Below, piece after piece: positions 44,903 to 54,845 of a stretch of DNA of 64,000 nucleotides. The translations under genes were made by a program, and so were the position numbers. Position 1 is the first letter of the stretch. Each line of letters opens with the position of its first letter. Below the pieces are notes generated by a model. The model was not told the DNA's origin. It ran no database searches and saw nothing but the letters and a program-made list of their open reading frames with translations. The DNA lies in contig QFQP01000002.1 in NCBI GenBank assembly GCA_003243425.1, positions 186,001 to 250,000 of the forward strand, written 5' to 3'. Origin of the DNA: Archangium gephyra (GTDB lineage: Bacteria > Myxococcota > Myxococcia > Myxococcales > Myxococcaceae).

Positions 44903-46207
44903 TCAGCGGCAAGCGGGCTGCGAGTCGCCTGCACAGCCGAACAACAGCGTGTCGATGGCGCAGATGCCTTCGTTGACCACGCCGTTCTGGACCAGTTCAC
45001 CAGCCACCGGCAACGCGAGCTCGGCGTTCGAGCGCGTCTGACCCGCCGACTTCTGCGTGGTCATGATCGTCCGGCACACGTTCGCTGCTGAATCGATCGC
45101 CAATTCGTCTTCGCGAACTGCCCGCGCCAGAGTTCCCGCGATGAAGATGAGCGAGCCGCGCTTGTCGACTTCCTGCAACTGCTTCACGGCCGCGGTGAGC
45201 TCCACGAGACTGAACGGCGCGCACTCTTCGTCGAGCGAGATCCGGTAGAGCATTCGGACCATGTCGTAGTTGCGGTCCTTGTTCGTGTAGCAGTTGAGGG
45301 CCTGCCGGAGCGGCGTCGTGATTTCGGTGCGGCCGACCAGCACCACGAGATCGTCGACGATGGGCTTCAGGTCGTTCTTGAGCTCGGCAGACAGCGGAAG
45401 TTGATCGAATGCGTTGCGAAGCTGCGCACCGTCGGCGTTGGAGATCGCAGGGATCAGCAACTTCACGATGGTGACCATGTCGTCTTCACGAAGCGCCGAC
45501 GTGTTCAACGTGCCCGCGAGTGATGGCCGCTCGAGCAACACGTTCAGGTGCTGAACGAGCAGCTTCCCTTCCGGCGTGTTCACGTAATCGGTGATCGCGA
45601 TGACGGAATCGAGACCGCTCGTCAGCTGACAATTGAAGTCCTGCGCACAGAACGTCGAGACCACGTTCGCGACTTCGTAGTGCGACGTGCGCGGGCGGCC
45701 TTTGCAATCGGTCCCGGTGCCGGTGATGTAGTTGAGAATGACCTGAAGCCGCGGCTCGAGCAGACCGATGGCGTCAAGGCCTTTGCCCTGGTGCACCAGC
45801 GTGTCGAGCGAGCGGCGCATTTCGCACAGCTCGTTGGCTTGACTCAGCGGCGGTGGTGACGCCGTGGGCGCGCAGTGCTCCCCTGCGGGCGCGCCCGGTT
45901 CTGGAGGCTTCATCGCGAAGCGAGACAACGTGCGGAAGATGGCGCGCAGCACTTCGTTGATCGGCGGAGGAACACCTTCACGATCGGAGGTCGTCAGCTG
46001 CGTCTCGATCAGCGTCTTGAGGTTCTCGGTGCGACCCGTTTCGAGCGCCTTCACGAAGTTCGGCATCAGCGCGTCGAAGCTCTGACATTGCTGAATGTCC
46101 TGATTCTGTTCGGCCGGCGGAGCGACGAGGTTGTCGGCACCGCACGAGGCGAAGACGATCACGGAGAAGACGATCGCGCACGCGATGCCGAAACGAAGGT
46201 GATTCAC
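44903..46207 (-). CDS. Lipoprotein at the head of the gliding cluster
   Basis: 434 residues. Lipobox FASCGA at about residue 22. The rest is mostly helical with about nine Cys, segments such as PINEVLRAIFRTLSRF, VTIVKLLIPAISNADGAQL and DDLVVLVGRTEI, and no TPR repeats that I can see. It is followed after 38 bases by the small CglF-like genes and so probably leads the operon. It takes the place where M. xanthus has gltE/gltD, but I do not see TPR-type similarity, so I leave it unnamed. Anchored to a membrane, probably outer. Confidence 0.7.
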   Translation of the reverse strand: MNHLRFGIACAIVFSVIVFASCGADNLVAPPAEQNQDIQQCQSFDALMPNFVKALETGRTENLKTLIETQLTTSDREGVPPPINEVLRAIFRTLSRFAMKPPEPGAPAGEHCAPTASPPPLSQANELCEMRRSLDTLVHQGKGLDAIGLLEPRLQVILNYITGTGTDCKGRPRTSHYEVANVVSTFCAQDFNCQLTSGLDSVIAITDYVNTPEGKLLVQHLNVLLERPSLAGTLNTSALREDDMVTIVKLLIPAISNADGAQLRNAFDQLPLSAELKNDLKPIVDDLVVLVGRTEITTPLRQALNCYTNKDRNYDMVRMLYRISLDEECAPFSLVELTAAVKQLQEVDKRGSLIFIAGTLARAVREDELAIDSAANVCRTIMTTQKSAGQTRSNAELALPVAGELVQNGVVNEGICAIDTLLFGCAGDSQPACR

Positions 46208-46267
46208 GGCGCGCGAATGTAGCGGTGTGACGCGTGCGCCACGAGCCCGCAGGCATGACGCGGCGAG

Positions 46268-47374
46268 TCACTTTTCGACGCCGCATTCCCGCAGAATCTC
46301 GTCGGTGTGCTGGCCGAGTTCCGGAGGCCGCGTGATGGAGACGTCGCCGAACCGCACCGGGGTTCGCAGCCACGTCACGTCGCCTTCTTTCGCGAAGAGC
46401 CCACGCGCGACGAGCTGCGGGTCATTCAGCACTTCGTCGCCTTCGAGCACGGGCTCCACGCAGAGATCGAGCGGAGCAAAGAGCGCGACCCACTCGTCGC
46501 GCGTTCGCGTCTTGAAGATGGCCTCGAGTTGCCGACGAACACGCTGACCGGGTTCGCCCACGTCGTACGCGTCGTCGAGCAGGTCCGGTCGCTCGAGGGC
46601 CTGACACACACCCGCGAAGAACCTGGGCTCCAGCGAACCGACGGCGAGCCACTTCGCGTCTTTCGTTTCGTAGAGCCCGTAGCAGGGATAGCCGCCGTTC
46701 AACGCTTCACGGCCACGCTGCAGGGGCGACCCGTCAGCCCCCATCACCATGCGCGCTGCGAGGTGCATGTGAAGGAACGCAGTCGCCCCGTCTGTCATGG
46801 ACACGTCCACGAATCGGCCCTTCCCGCTGGCGTGACGTTCGTGGAGCGCCGCCAGAATTCCAACCAGCGCGAAGAGACTTCCTCCGCCGATGTCGGCGGC
46901 CTGAAAACCGGGCAGCGGGCCGTACCCGAGCGAGCCGTTGCGCGCGAGGTAGTTGATGTCGTGACCGGCCTTCAGCCGCAGCGGCCCGGTCTGTCCGTAG
47001 CCGGAGATCGAGCAGTAGATGAGGCGCGGGTTGAGCGTCGCGAGCGACTCGTAGTCGCAGCCGAGCTTCTTCATCACGCCCGGCCGGAAGCTCTCGATGA
47101 GCACGTCGTAGTGCGGCACGAGTGACTTGAGCGTCGCCAGCCCTTGAGGCGATTTCAGATCGATCGCGATCGACCGCTTGTTGCGATTGAGGCCCAGGAA
47201 CAAGGCCGACGTGTCGCCCTTCATCGGCGGCGCGTGGCGCGTGTAGTCACCGGTACCCGGTTCTTCGACCTTGTCGACCTGTGCGCCGAGATCCGCGAGG
47301 ACCAGCGTGGCGTACGGGCCAGGGAGAAGCCGGGAGAGGTCGAGAACTTTCAGGCCTTGCAGCGGGAAAGACAT
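46268..47374 (-). CDS. CaiB/BaiF family CoA-transferase (alpha-methylacyl-CoA racemase-like)
   Basis: 368 residues, the usual length for the single-domain racemase-like branch. N-terminal Rossmann part (LKVLDLSRLLPGPYATLVLADLGA), NRNKRSIAIDLKSP, IESFRPGVMKKLG, and the active-site region GHDINYLARNG with the His/Asp pair of methylacyl-CoA racemases. It either moves CoA between acids or epimerises 2-methylacyl-CoA. The SCP2 gene upstream (27 bases apart) fits a lipid/sterol degradation role. Confidence 0.88.
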   Translation of the reverse strand: MSFPLQGLKVLDLSRLLPGPYATLVLADLGAQVDKVEEPGTGDYTRHAPPMKGDTSALFLGLNRNKRSIAIDLKSPQGLATLKSLVPHYDVLIESFRPGVMKKLGCDYESLATLNPRLIYCSISGYGQTGPLRLKAGHDINYLARNGSLGYGPLPGFQAADIGGGSLFALVGILAALHERHASGKGRFVDVSMTDGATAFLHMHLAARMVMGADGSPLQRGREALNGGYPCYGLYETKDAKWLAVGSLEPRFFAGVCQALERPDLLDDAYDVGEPGQRVRRQLEAIFKTRTRDEWVALFAPLDLCVEPVLEGDEVLNDPQLVARGLFAKEGDVTWLRTPVRFGDVSITRPPELGQHTDEILRECGVEK

Positions 47375-47401
47375 CTCGACCTCTCTTTGCAGCGGAACGA
47401 A

Positions 47402-47728
47402 TCAGCCCATCAGCTTGGCGAGCTTCATCGCCAGGCCCATGTCCATCGGCTTGAACTTGAGCTTGCCCGTCATCGCGGCGGTCTGCGCCGAGAGCTGCTT
47501 GCTGAGGATCTTCTCGAAGTCGGCGGCGGTCGCCGTGATCGTCATCTTCGACTCGCCGTTCTTGCCTTCCGAGACCCAGCCTTCGCTCTTCGTCGCGTCG
47601 AGCGTCCACGCGCCGCCACCGTCGCCGGTGATGTCGAAGTGGATGACGGCGTTGAGCTCCTTCGCGAGCTCGGGCTTCGCGGTGAGGCGCTTGGGAATCT
47701 CGGTCTCCAGAATGTCCTTAACGGCCAT
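47402..47728 (-). CDS. SCP2 sterol-binding domain protein
   Basis: 108 residues made of a single SCP2 fold: an amphipathic N-terminal helix (LETEIPKRLTAKPELAKEL), beta strands (AVIHFDITGDGGGAWTLD, SKMTITATAADFEKIL), and the final helix LKFKPMDMGLAMKLAKLMG that lines the lipid tunnel. Such domains carry acyl-CoA or sterols. Co-directional with and just upstream of the racemase-like gene, so probably a lipid carrier for that enzyme. Confidence 0.88.
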   Translation of the reverse strand: MAVKDILETEIPKRLTAKPELAKELNAVIHFDITGDGGGAWTLDATKSEGWVSEGKNGESKMTITATAADFEKILSKQLSAQTAAMTGKLKFKPMDMGLAMKLAKLMG

Positions 47729-47785
47729 GACGAACCTCTTTCTTCAAGTGAGGGTACTGCGTTGACTTCAGAATCAAGAACGCGT

Positions 47786-47807
47786 GGGACCGTAACGATG
47801 CGGTCCC
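47786..47807 (-). terminator. Terminator downstream of thrS
   Basis: Perfect 7-bp stem GGGACCG (47786-47792) with CGGTCCC (47801-47807). The minus-strand tail (ACGCGTTCTTGATTC) is only partly T-rich, so termination may be incomplete. 7 bases past the thrS stop. Confidence 0.5.
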
Positions 47808-47813
47808 CCGAGA

Positions 47814-49754
47814 TCAAGGAATGGCGGTGTCCTTCGCGAGCAGCTCGACGAACTGCGCGACGGGCATCGACTTGAGATCTTCGCCGCCGTGTTTGCGAGG
47901 CGCGACCGCGTTGCCTTCCACTTCGCGATCACCAATCACGAGGATGTACGGAATCTTCGCGATCTCCGCTTCGCGGATCTTCTTCTGCATCGACAGCCCG
48001 CGATCGTCGAACTCCACGCGGAAGCCCTTGCGGTTCAGGTCGGCGGCGAGGTTCTTCGCGTAGTCGGCCTGGCGGTCGGCGACGGTGACGATGGTGGCCT
48101 GCACCGGGGCCAGCCATGACGGGAACACGCCGCCGAAGTGCTCGATGAGAATGGCGATGAAGCGCTCGAAGCTGCCGAAGATCGCGCGGTGCAGCACGAC
48201 CGGCGGGTGCTCCTTGTTGTCGTCGCCCACGTACGAGAGCTCGAAGCGCTGCGCGGCGATGTAGTCGAGCTGCATGGTGCCCAGCTGCCACTTGCGGCCG
48301 ATCGAATCGCTGACCACGAAGTCGATCTTCGGGCCGTAGAACGCGCCGTCGCCTTCCTTCAATTCGTAGGCGACCTTCATCTTCTCGAGGGTGTCCTTGA
48401 GCGCACCTTCCGCGCGGTCCCACAGCTCGTCGGAACCCAGGCGCTTTTCGGGGCGGGTCGAGAGCTTCGCTTCGTATTTGAGGCCCACCGCGTTGTAGAC
48501 GCGGTCGAGCAGGCGCACGAAGCGGAACACCTCTTCGGCGATCTGATCTTCACGGCAGTAGATGTGCGCGTCGTCCTGCGCGAACTGACGCACGCGGGTC
48601 AGGCCGCCGAGCGCACCGGCCGCCTCGTTGCGATGCAGCACGTCCTGGGTGTGCAGGCGCATCGGCAGGTCGCGGTAGCTGTGCTTGCCGAACGAGAAGT
48701 AGATGTGGTGCGACGGGCAGTTCATGGGCTTGACGCCGAAGTCGAGCTCGCCCGAGTCGGAGTCTTTCACCAGGAACATGTTCTCCTGGTACTTGTCCCA
48801 GTGACCCGACTTCATCCACAGCTGCTTGTTGAAGATGAGCGGAGTCTTGATCTCGACGTAGCCGTCTTCGCGGGTCAGGCGACGCATCCAGTCGCTCAGG
48901 GTCTGGTAGATGACGGTGCCGCGCGGGGTCCAGAACGCGGCGCCCGGAGCGACCGGGTGGAAGTGGAAGAGATCGAGCTCGCGACCCAGACGACGGTGGT
49001 CACGCTTGGCCGCTTCTTCACGCTGCTTCTGCCAGGCCTCCAGCGCCTTCTTGTCGAAGAAGCTGATGCCGTAGATGCGCTGCAGCTGCGCCTTGTTGTG
49101 ATCGCCGCGCCAGTACGCGCCCGATGACGAGAGCAGCTTGATGATGCCGACCTTGCCGGTCGATGGACCGTGCGGCCCGAGGCAGAAGTCGGTCCAGTCT
49201 CCGTGCGAATAGAGGGTCAGGGTCTTCGCGCCGCGCGCCACGATGTCGTGAACGATCTCGACCTTGAACGACTCGCCCTTCCCTTCGAAGAGCTTCACCG
49301 CTTCGGCAGCGTCGATCTCCGAGCGCTTGAAGGGCACGTCTTTGGCGATGATTTCGTTGGCGCGCTTTTCGATCTGCTCGAGTTCTTCAGACGAGAACGG
49401 GGCGGGCTTGCCCTCTTTGGTGCGGAAGAAGTCGTAATAGAAACCTTCTTCGATGACCGGGCCGATGGTGACCTGAGTGCCGGGGAAGAGCTGCTGCACG
49501 GCGTCGGCGACGATGTGCGCGGCGTCGTGACGCGAGACCTCGAGCGCTTCAGGGCTCTTGGTGGTGAAGATCTGCAGGCTCGCGTCGGCGTCGATGGAGC
49601 GCGCGAGGTCGGCTTCCTGGCCGTTCAACTTCGCGAACACCGCGGCCTTCGCGAGGCCGGGGCCGATGTTGTTCTTCACGAAATCAGCGATGGAAATGCC
49701 TGCCTCGGCTTCCTTCTTCGAGCCGTCGGGCAAAGAGACAGTGACGAGAGCCAT
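47814..49754 (-). CDS. thrS: Threonyl-tRNA synthetase
   Basis: 646 residues, standard length. TGS domain (1-65), editing domain (about 70-225) with HDAAHIVADAVQQLFP (HxxxH) and a late Cys/His pair, class II catalytic core with motif 2 and motif 3, the zinc-ligand Cys in KPMNCPSHH, and an anticodon-binding domain (about 540-640, starting WLAPVQATIVTVADRQ). Charges tRNA-Thr and deacylates Ser. AAAGGAGCG precedes the ATG at 49754. The usual infC-rpmI-rplT operon does not follow. A hairpin in its leader may be an attenuator. Confidence 0.97.
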   Translation of the reverse strand: MALVTVSLPDGSKKEAEAGISIADFVKNNIGPGLAKAAVFAKLNGQEADLARSIDADASLQIFTTKSPEALEVSRHDAAHIVADAVQQLFPGTQVTIGPVIEEGFYYDFFRTKEGKPAPFSSEELEQIEKRANEIIAKDVPFKRSEIDAAEAVKLFEGKGESFKVEIVHDIVARGAKTLTLYSHGDWTDFCLGPHGPSTGKVGIIKLLSSSGAYWRGDHNKAQLQRIYGISFFDKKALEAWQKQREEAAKRDHRRLGRELDLFHFHPVAPGAAFWTPRGTVIYQTLSDWMRRLTREDGYVEIKTPLIFNKQLWMKSGHWDKYQENMFLVKDSDSGELDFGVKPMNCPSHHIYFSFGKHSYRDLPMRLHTQDVLHRNEAAGALGGLTRVRQFAQDDAHIYCREDQIAEEVFRFVRLLDRVYNAVGLKYEAKLSTRPEKRLGSDELWDRAEGALKDTLEKMKVAYELKEGDGAFYGPKIDFVVSDSIGRKWQLGTMQLDYIAAQRFELSYVGDDNKEHPPVVLHRAIFGSFERFIAILIEHFGGVFPSWLAPVQATIVTVADRQADYAKNLAADLNRKGFRVEFDDRGLSMQKKIREAEIAKIPYILVIGDREVEGNAVAPRKHGGEDLKSMPVAQFVELLAKDTAIP

Positions 49755-49810
49755 GATGGCGCTCCTTTAGTGCGTGTGAGTGGCGGTTGAGAGCGGAAAG
49801 AAACGCGAAA

Positions 49811-49846
49811 GGCCGAAGGAATCCCCGTGGGGGACTCACTCCGGCC
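49811..49846 (-). terminator. Hairpin with T-rich tail in the thrS leader
   Basis: GGCCG (49811) and CCCC arms pair with GGGG and CGGCC (to 49846) with an internal mismatch. The minus strand continues TTTCGCGTTTCTTT. It is 57 bases before the thrS start and 66 bases after the DnaC-like gene: either the terminator of that gene or a thrS attenuator. Confidence 0.6.
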
Positions 49847-49912
49847 GACGCGTGCGCGTGCGAACTGATGGACGCATGACGTTCGGGACGTAACGGTGAA
49901 CCGGGCCTGACT

Positions 49913-50749
49913 TCAAGCGGTGCGCTTGCGCGCGGGACCGTTCGGGTTGCGGCGCATGTCGGGCGTGACGGGCGGGAACTCGACGAACTCCGACATCTCA
50001 CAGAGCCGGCTGTAGATGCGGTCGCCCACGCGATCGCACAACAGCTTCGAGTCTTTCGCGGCTTCGAGGACCGAGTCCGTCGAGAAGTAGCCGCGCTGGC
50101 TGCGTTCTTCGGGCGCCTTGAGCGAGTAGTTGGTGGCGAACAACGTCACCTTCCCGGCGTTGTAGCGGCGGGCGATCAGCTCATCGAGCGTCTCGAGCTC
50201 GAACTGGCTGCCGCGGCCTTTCCCCAGCTCATCGATCGCGAGCACGTCGACCTGACTGAGCGGGCCGATGATCTCGCCGCCCGACTTGCCGTCCTGAAAG
50301 CCGCGGCGAATCTGCGAATAGAGCAGCGAGATCTCGACGTACGCCGCCTCGACGCCCGCTTCGATCGTCAGGTGTTTGAGCGCCGCGCACAGCAGGTGCG
50401 TTTTGCCGGTACCCACGGGCCCCGAAAGAATGAAGCCGCGCTGCGACGGCCAGCGGAAGCAGAAGTCTTCGACGAGTTTCTTGGCGGCGTGCTGGCTCTG
50501 CGTGGGCGCTTGATACGAGGCGATCGACGCGTTGGCCTGTACTGCCGGCAGGTGCGCCGCGTTGAAGAGTTGCACGCGCTGGGCAGTACGACGCCACGCG
50601 CACGGCGCGACCACTTCGTACTTCCGGCCGTTCTGCTCCTTGATGGTGCGGAGGAGGCCGGTGCCGCCACAATCGGGGCACTCTTCGAGCTTCGTGGTCT
50701 GGCGCGCCACCGCGAAATCACCGGCCCGGTCGAACGAAAGTGCGCTCAC
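49913..50749 (-). CDS. DnaC/IstB-like AAA+ ATPase
   Basis: 278 residues from GTG 50749, chosen because GAGGA lies 4 bases upstream and it barely clears the upstream gene; a longer frame to 50914 would add a CLAC motif that could pair with the later Cys. Cys motif CPDCGG at about 26, then an AAA+ core with Walker A GPVGTGKTHLL (about 119-129) and Walker B VLAIDELGKG. This resembles helicase loaders (DnaC/DnaI) and IstB. No transposase is nearby, and the upstream helical gene is a plausible partner, so a replication-restart role is possible. Confidence 0.8.
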   Translation of the reverse strand: MSALSFDRAGDFAVARQTTKLEECPDCGGTGLLRTIKEQNGRKYEVVAPCAWRRTAQRVQLFNAAHLPAVQANASIASYQAPTQSQHAAKKLVEDFCFRWPSQRGFILSGPVGTGKTHLLCAALKHLTIEAGVEAAYVEISLLYSQIRRGFQDGKSGGEIIGPLSQVDVLAIDELGKGRGSQFELETLDELIARRYNAGKVTLFATNYSLKAPEERSQRGYFSTDSVLEAAKDSKLLCDRVGDRIYSRLCEMSEFVEFPPVTPDMRRNPNGPARKRTA

Positions 50750-50756
50750 GAAGTCC

Positions 50757-51380
50757 TCACCACAGGCCAGGCAGGTTCCACGCCTGTCGCGCCACGGCGG
50801 CGCGATGAAATTGCAGAGACGCACGCCGCGTCGCCGCTGAAAAAGAAGGCGCGTTCTCCACCAGCGCGCGGGCCTCACGCAAGAGCTGCCGTCGTCGCTG
50901 AAAAGGCAGTTCACGCAGCAACAACAGCAGCGCGAGAGACTCCTGGCGATCGGCGCCCTCGAAGTCGTGCGGTTGCGGCATTCGCGACAACCACGCTGGC
51001 GTGTTCGGCCTGGTGACCTTCTTGATCGCGGCCACCAGCTTCTTGTGTCGCTGCACGTGAAACGGCTCTTCTGGCGCGACGTCGGGAGCCGTGCGACCGG
51101 CCGTGGTGCGCTGGAACTTCGAGATCTCGGCGTCGACGTGGCGCTTGGCCGAACGAAGCGATCGCAGGCCGACCCCTTCTTCGTCCGGCGCGTCCCACAG
51201 GGCGGCTTCGGCGGCTTTGCGAATGCCGCGAGCGACGACTTCGAAGGGAATCTGGAGGTCGGCCCAGCGATCGACGAGGTCGAGATCGACGGCCGAAAAG
51301 CTCACGCCGTGCCCGCGGTACGTCACGAAACAGTCCTGAACGCGTTCGTGAAAGCTGGCGCTGTCAGGGAGAAGACTCAT
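50757..51380 (-). CDS. Helical protein of unknown function, partner of the DnaC-like ATPase
   Basis: 207 residues from the ATG at 51380 (MSLLPDSASFHERV); the frame continues to 51437 but that part overlaps the tRNA-Val promoter. Predominantly helical and charged, with FSAVDLDLVDRWADLQIPFE and a basic C-terminal third. The spacing to the ATPase start is 7 bases. By location it could be a DnaD-like primosome component, but I see no diagnostic motif; the call is from context only. Confidence 0.6.
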   Translation of the reverse strand: MSLLPDSASFHERVQDCFVTYRGHGVSFSAVDLDLVDRWADLQIPFEVVARGIRKAAEAALWDAPDEEGVGLRSLRSAKRHVDAEISKFQRTTAGRTAPDVAPEEPFHVQRHKKLVAAIKKVTRPNTPAWLSRMPQPHDFEGADRQESLALLLLLRELPFQRRRQLLREARALVENAPSFSAATRRASLQFHRAAVARQAWNLPGLW

Positions 51381-51409
51381 GGTTCGTGAACATCCATGTA
51401 CATGTCTTG

Positions 51410-51438
51410 TTGACGTGAGGGAGAGCGATCGGTACAAG
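51410..51438 (+). promoter_or_regulatory. Predicted promoter of tRNA-Val
   Basis: TTGACG (51410-51415), a 17-base spacer, TACAAG (51433-51438), placing a start near 51445 and the tRNA at 51462. Divergent from the helical-protein gene. Confidence 0.5.
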
Positions 51439-51461
51439 CCGCCGCGCTTTCGCAGCAGAAC

Positions 51462-51533
51462 GCGTCCTTAGCTCAGTGGTAGAGCATCACCTTGACACGG
51501 TGGGGGTCGGAGGTTCGAAACCTCCAGGACGCA
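51462..51533 (+). tRNA. tRNA-Val (GAC anticodon)
   Basis: 72 nt. Acceptor GCGTCCT pairs with AGGACGC, discriminator A. D arm GCTC-AGTGGTA-GAGC, anticodon loop TTGACAC (anticodon GAC), T arm GGAGG-TTCGAAA-CCTCC. CCA is not encoded. Reads GUC/GUU codons. Confidence 0.97.
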
Positions 51534-51554
51534 CAGACGAAACCCGGTGAGAAA

Positions 51555-52097
51555 TCACCGGGTTTTGTCGTTTCTGGCGCCCCAGTAGAGATCGACGGCG
51601 ACGCCAGGCTCCGCGCGCAGCCACGGTCTGGCCAGCAACGGCAGGTCGACGCAGCCGATGACGCGAGCCCGATGTGAATCAAGCCAACGTTCGAGCCGCG
51701 CGCCGCTGAACGGGCAATACAGAAAGTACGCGTCGGCGACCGGGCATGACGCGGCGTCGGCTTCGATGAACTCGATGTCGGGAACGTGTCGACGGCCGAG
51801 CGACACCAGCTGCGGCTGAATTTCGACCGCCATCACGCGCGCGCCGGTGAGTCGACGAATCAGCGCGGCGGCGCGGCCCACGCCTGCCCCCACGTCGACC
51901 ACTACGTCACTGGCAGCGATCTGAGCGCGGTCGACGAACTCGAGAATCGAAGCGACGGGCGCCGGGAGGTACGGCACTCCGTCCTTCGGGAGCGCCGCGC
52001 CGTCATCTGGCAATTCGGGAAAGCCCAGAGCGCGGTCGAGCCACGCATCGCGCTCCATGGGCGGTACGGCCAACAGCTGCGAACGGAACGGGGTCAC
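51555..52097 (-). CDS. Class I SAM-dependent methyltransferase-like protein
   Basis: 180 residues from GTG 52097, overlapping the cytochrome stop (GTGA). SAM-binding motif I is VVVDVGAGVGRAAALI at about residue 66, with an acidic residue ending the second strand (RVMAVEIQ) and IEFIEADA as motif III. The N-terminal 50 residues (FRSQLLAVPPMERDAWLD) are helical. Substrate unknown. Co-transcribed with the small c-type cytochrome lipoprotein. Confidence 0.75.
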   Translation of the reverse strand: MTPFRSQLLAVPPMERDAWLDRALGFPELPDDGAALPKDGVPYLPAPVASILEFVDRAQIAASDVVVDVGAGVGRAAALIRRLTGARVMAVEIQPQLVSLGRRHVPDIEFIEADAASCPVADAYFLYCPFSGARLERWLDSHRARVIGCVDLPLLARPWLRAEPGVAVDLYWGARNDKTR

Positions 52098-52555
52098 TTC
52101 CCGCCGGTGCAGATCCAGTCCTTGATGAGCTGCTTCTCCTGCGCGGTGAGCTCGCGATTGTCGTTCGGCATCTTGCCCTGAACGTTCTCGCCCTTCGGTC
52201 CGGTACGGCCCGCCGCCGCGCCGCCGAGCACCTTGAGCCACAACGCACTGTTCGCCAGCGACTTGTTGGCACCGTCGACGACCATCAGGGTCGCGTTGCG
52301 GCCGGCGTAGACCGACTTCTTGTCGGTCGTGGCGGCAAGCGTCTTCTCGGCCGTCGTGTAGTCGCCATACGCGTACTGCGCCTCGTGGCAGTCCTTGCAC
52401 TTGGCGTCGAACACCGCCTGCACGTTGCTGGCGAGCGTCGCCGACTGCGGTGCCGTCGCGCAGGTCAGCTCGGGGTCACCAGGCGGCATCATCTCGCCGC
52501 AGCCAGAGGTCGAAAGAAGTGCTGCCGTCGCAACGCCGTAAATGAGCTTCTTCAT
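52094..52555 (-). CDS. c-type cytochrome lipoprotein
   Basis: 153 residues. Lipobox STSGCG at about residue 19. One haem-c attachment site CKDCH (about residue 53) with an upstream VQAVFDAKC helix and a candidate distal Met in QGKMPNDNRE near residue 130. This is the layout of small cytochrome-c/planctomycete-type domains common in myxobacterial lipoproteins. Should lie in the periplasm, membrane-anchored. Redox partner unknown. Linked by a GTGA overlap to the methyltransferase. Confidence 0.8.
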   Translation of the reverse strand: MKKLIYGVATAALLSTSGCGEMMPPGDPELTCATAPQSATLASNVQAVFDAKCKDCHEAQYAYGDYTTAEKTLAATTDKKSVYAGRNATLMVVDGANKSLANSALWLKVLGGAAAGRTGPKGENVQGKMPNDNRELTAQEKQLIKDWICTGGK

Positions 52556-52573
52556 GGGTCGCGCAACCTAGCC

Positions 52574-52610
52574 GAAGAAAAACGCCCCGCTCCAGTGAAG
52601 GAACGAGGCG
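52574..52610 (-). terminator. Rho-independent terminator of groEL
   Basis: 11-base arms CGCCCCGCTCC (52583-52593) and GGAACGAGGCG (52600-52610), nearly fully paired, followed on the minus strand by TTTTTCTTC. 28 bases after the groEL stop. Confidence 0.88.
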
Positions 52611-52638
52611 CTTTCACTTCAGGACTGATGGACGGGAC

Positions 52639-54273
<1,635 letters not shown>

Positions 54274-54317
54274 TATGTAACCTCCTGAAAAGACGAACGT
54301 TTGACGCAGCCCGGGTG

Positions 54318-54344
54318 TTGGCACTCGAGCATGGCGAGCGCCAA
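54318..54344 (-). promoter_or_regulatory. CIRCE operator (HrcA) for groEL
   Basis: TTGGCACTC-N9-GAGCGCCAA (54318-54326 and 54336-54344) against the known CIRCE TTAGCACTC-N9-GAGTGCTAA: 8 of 9 and 7 of 9 matches, spacer exactly nine. It lies 45 bases before the groEL start and overlaps the -10/+1 region. Confidence 0.85.
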
Positions 54345-54370
54345 ACTAAGGGGCGTCGCGCGAATGTCAA
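54343..54370 (-). promoter_or_regulatory. Predicted sigma-70 promoter of groEL
   Basis: Minus strand TTGACA (54370-54365), 16-base spacer, TAGTTT (54348-54343). A start near 54336 falls inside CIRCE, the classical arrangement for HrcA repression. Confidence 0.7.
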
Positions 54371-54376
54371 CCGCCG

Positions 54377-54793
54377 TCAGAAGAACGTGCCCGAACCGGG
54401 GGCCGGCGCGGTCGCAAAGCCGACGAGATCGAGCAGCTTGCTGAGCTCGAGCGGCTTGCTGAGCGTCATCGCCACCCCCTGCCGCATGCTCTTGTCGTGC
54501 ACCGCGTCGTTGCCGAACGCGGTCATCATGATGACCGGCACGTCGCGATGCCTGGGGAGCGCGTGAATCTGCTCGGTGAAAGCGATGCCATCGACGTGCG
54601 GCATCATGAGGTCGGTGATCACCAGCTTCACCTCTTCATGCGCGAGCAGCTCGAGGCCACGCACCGGGTTGCTCGCGGTGAGCACGCGGTAGCCGTTGCG
54701 ACGCAGGAATGTGCCGAGGAGATTCACGGTCGCCTCGTCATCGTCGACGACCAGGATGCTGATGACCGGTCGCCCCGTTTCGGTCAACGTCAT
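54377..54793 (-). CDS. Single-domain response regulator (CheY-like)
   Basis: 138 residues from the ATG at 54793. Receiver fold: ISILVVDDDEATVN, phosphoacceptor Asp in KLVITDLMMPHVDG, PVIMMTAFG with the Thr, and Lys in LSKPLEL. No output domain, so it should act by protein contact. The final residues (APAPGSGTFF) are a short tail. No kinase nearby; it is divergent from the TPR-zincin gene. Confidence 0.9.
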   Translation of the reverse strand: MTLTETGRPVISILVVDDDEATVNLLGTFLRRNGYRVLTASNPVRGLELLAHEEVKLVITDLMMPHVDGIAFTEQIHALPRHRDVPVIMMTAFGNDAVHDKSMRQGVAMTLSKPLELSKLLDLVGFATAPAPGSGTFF

Positions 54794-54845
54794 GTTCTCG
54801 CCCCAATACACCGAAGAATGCGCGCTGGATATATGAGCACTGTTC

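Noticed and set aside
49913..50749. IstB of an IS21-type element
   Set aside because: No IstA, terminal inverted repeats or target duplications are visible; the neighbour is a helical protein and a tRNA.
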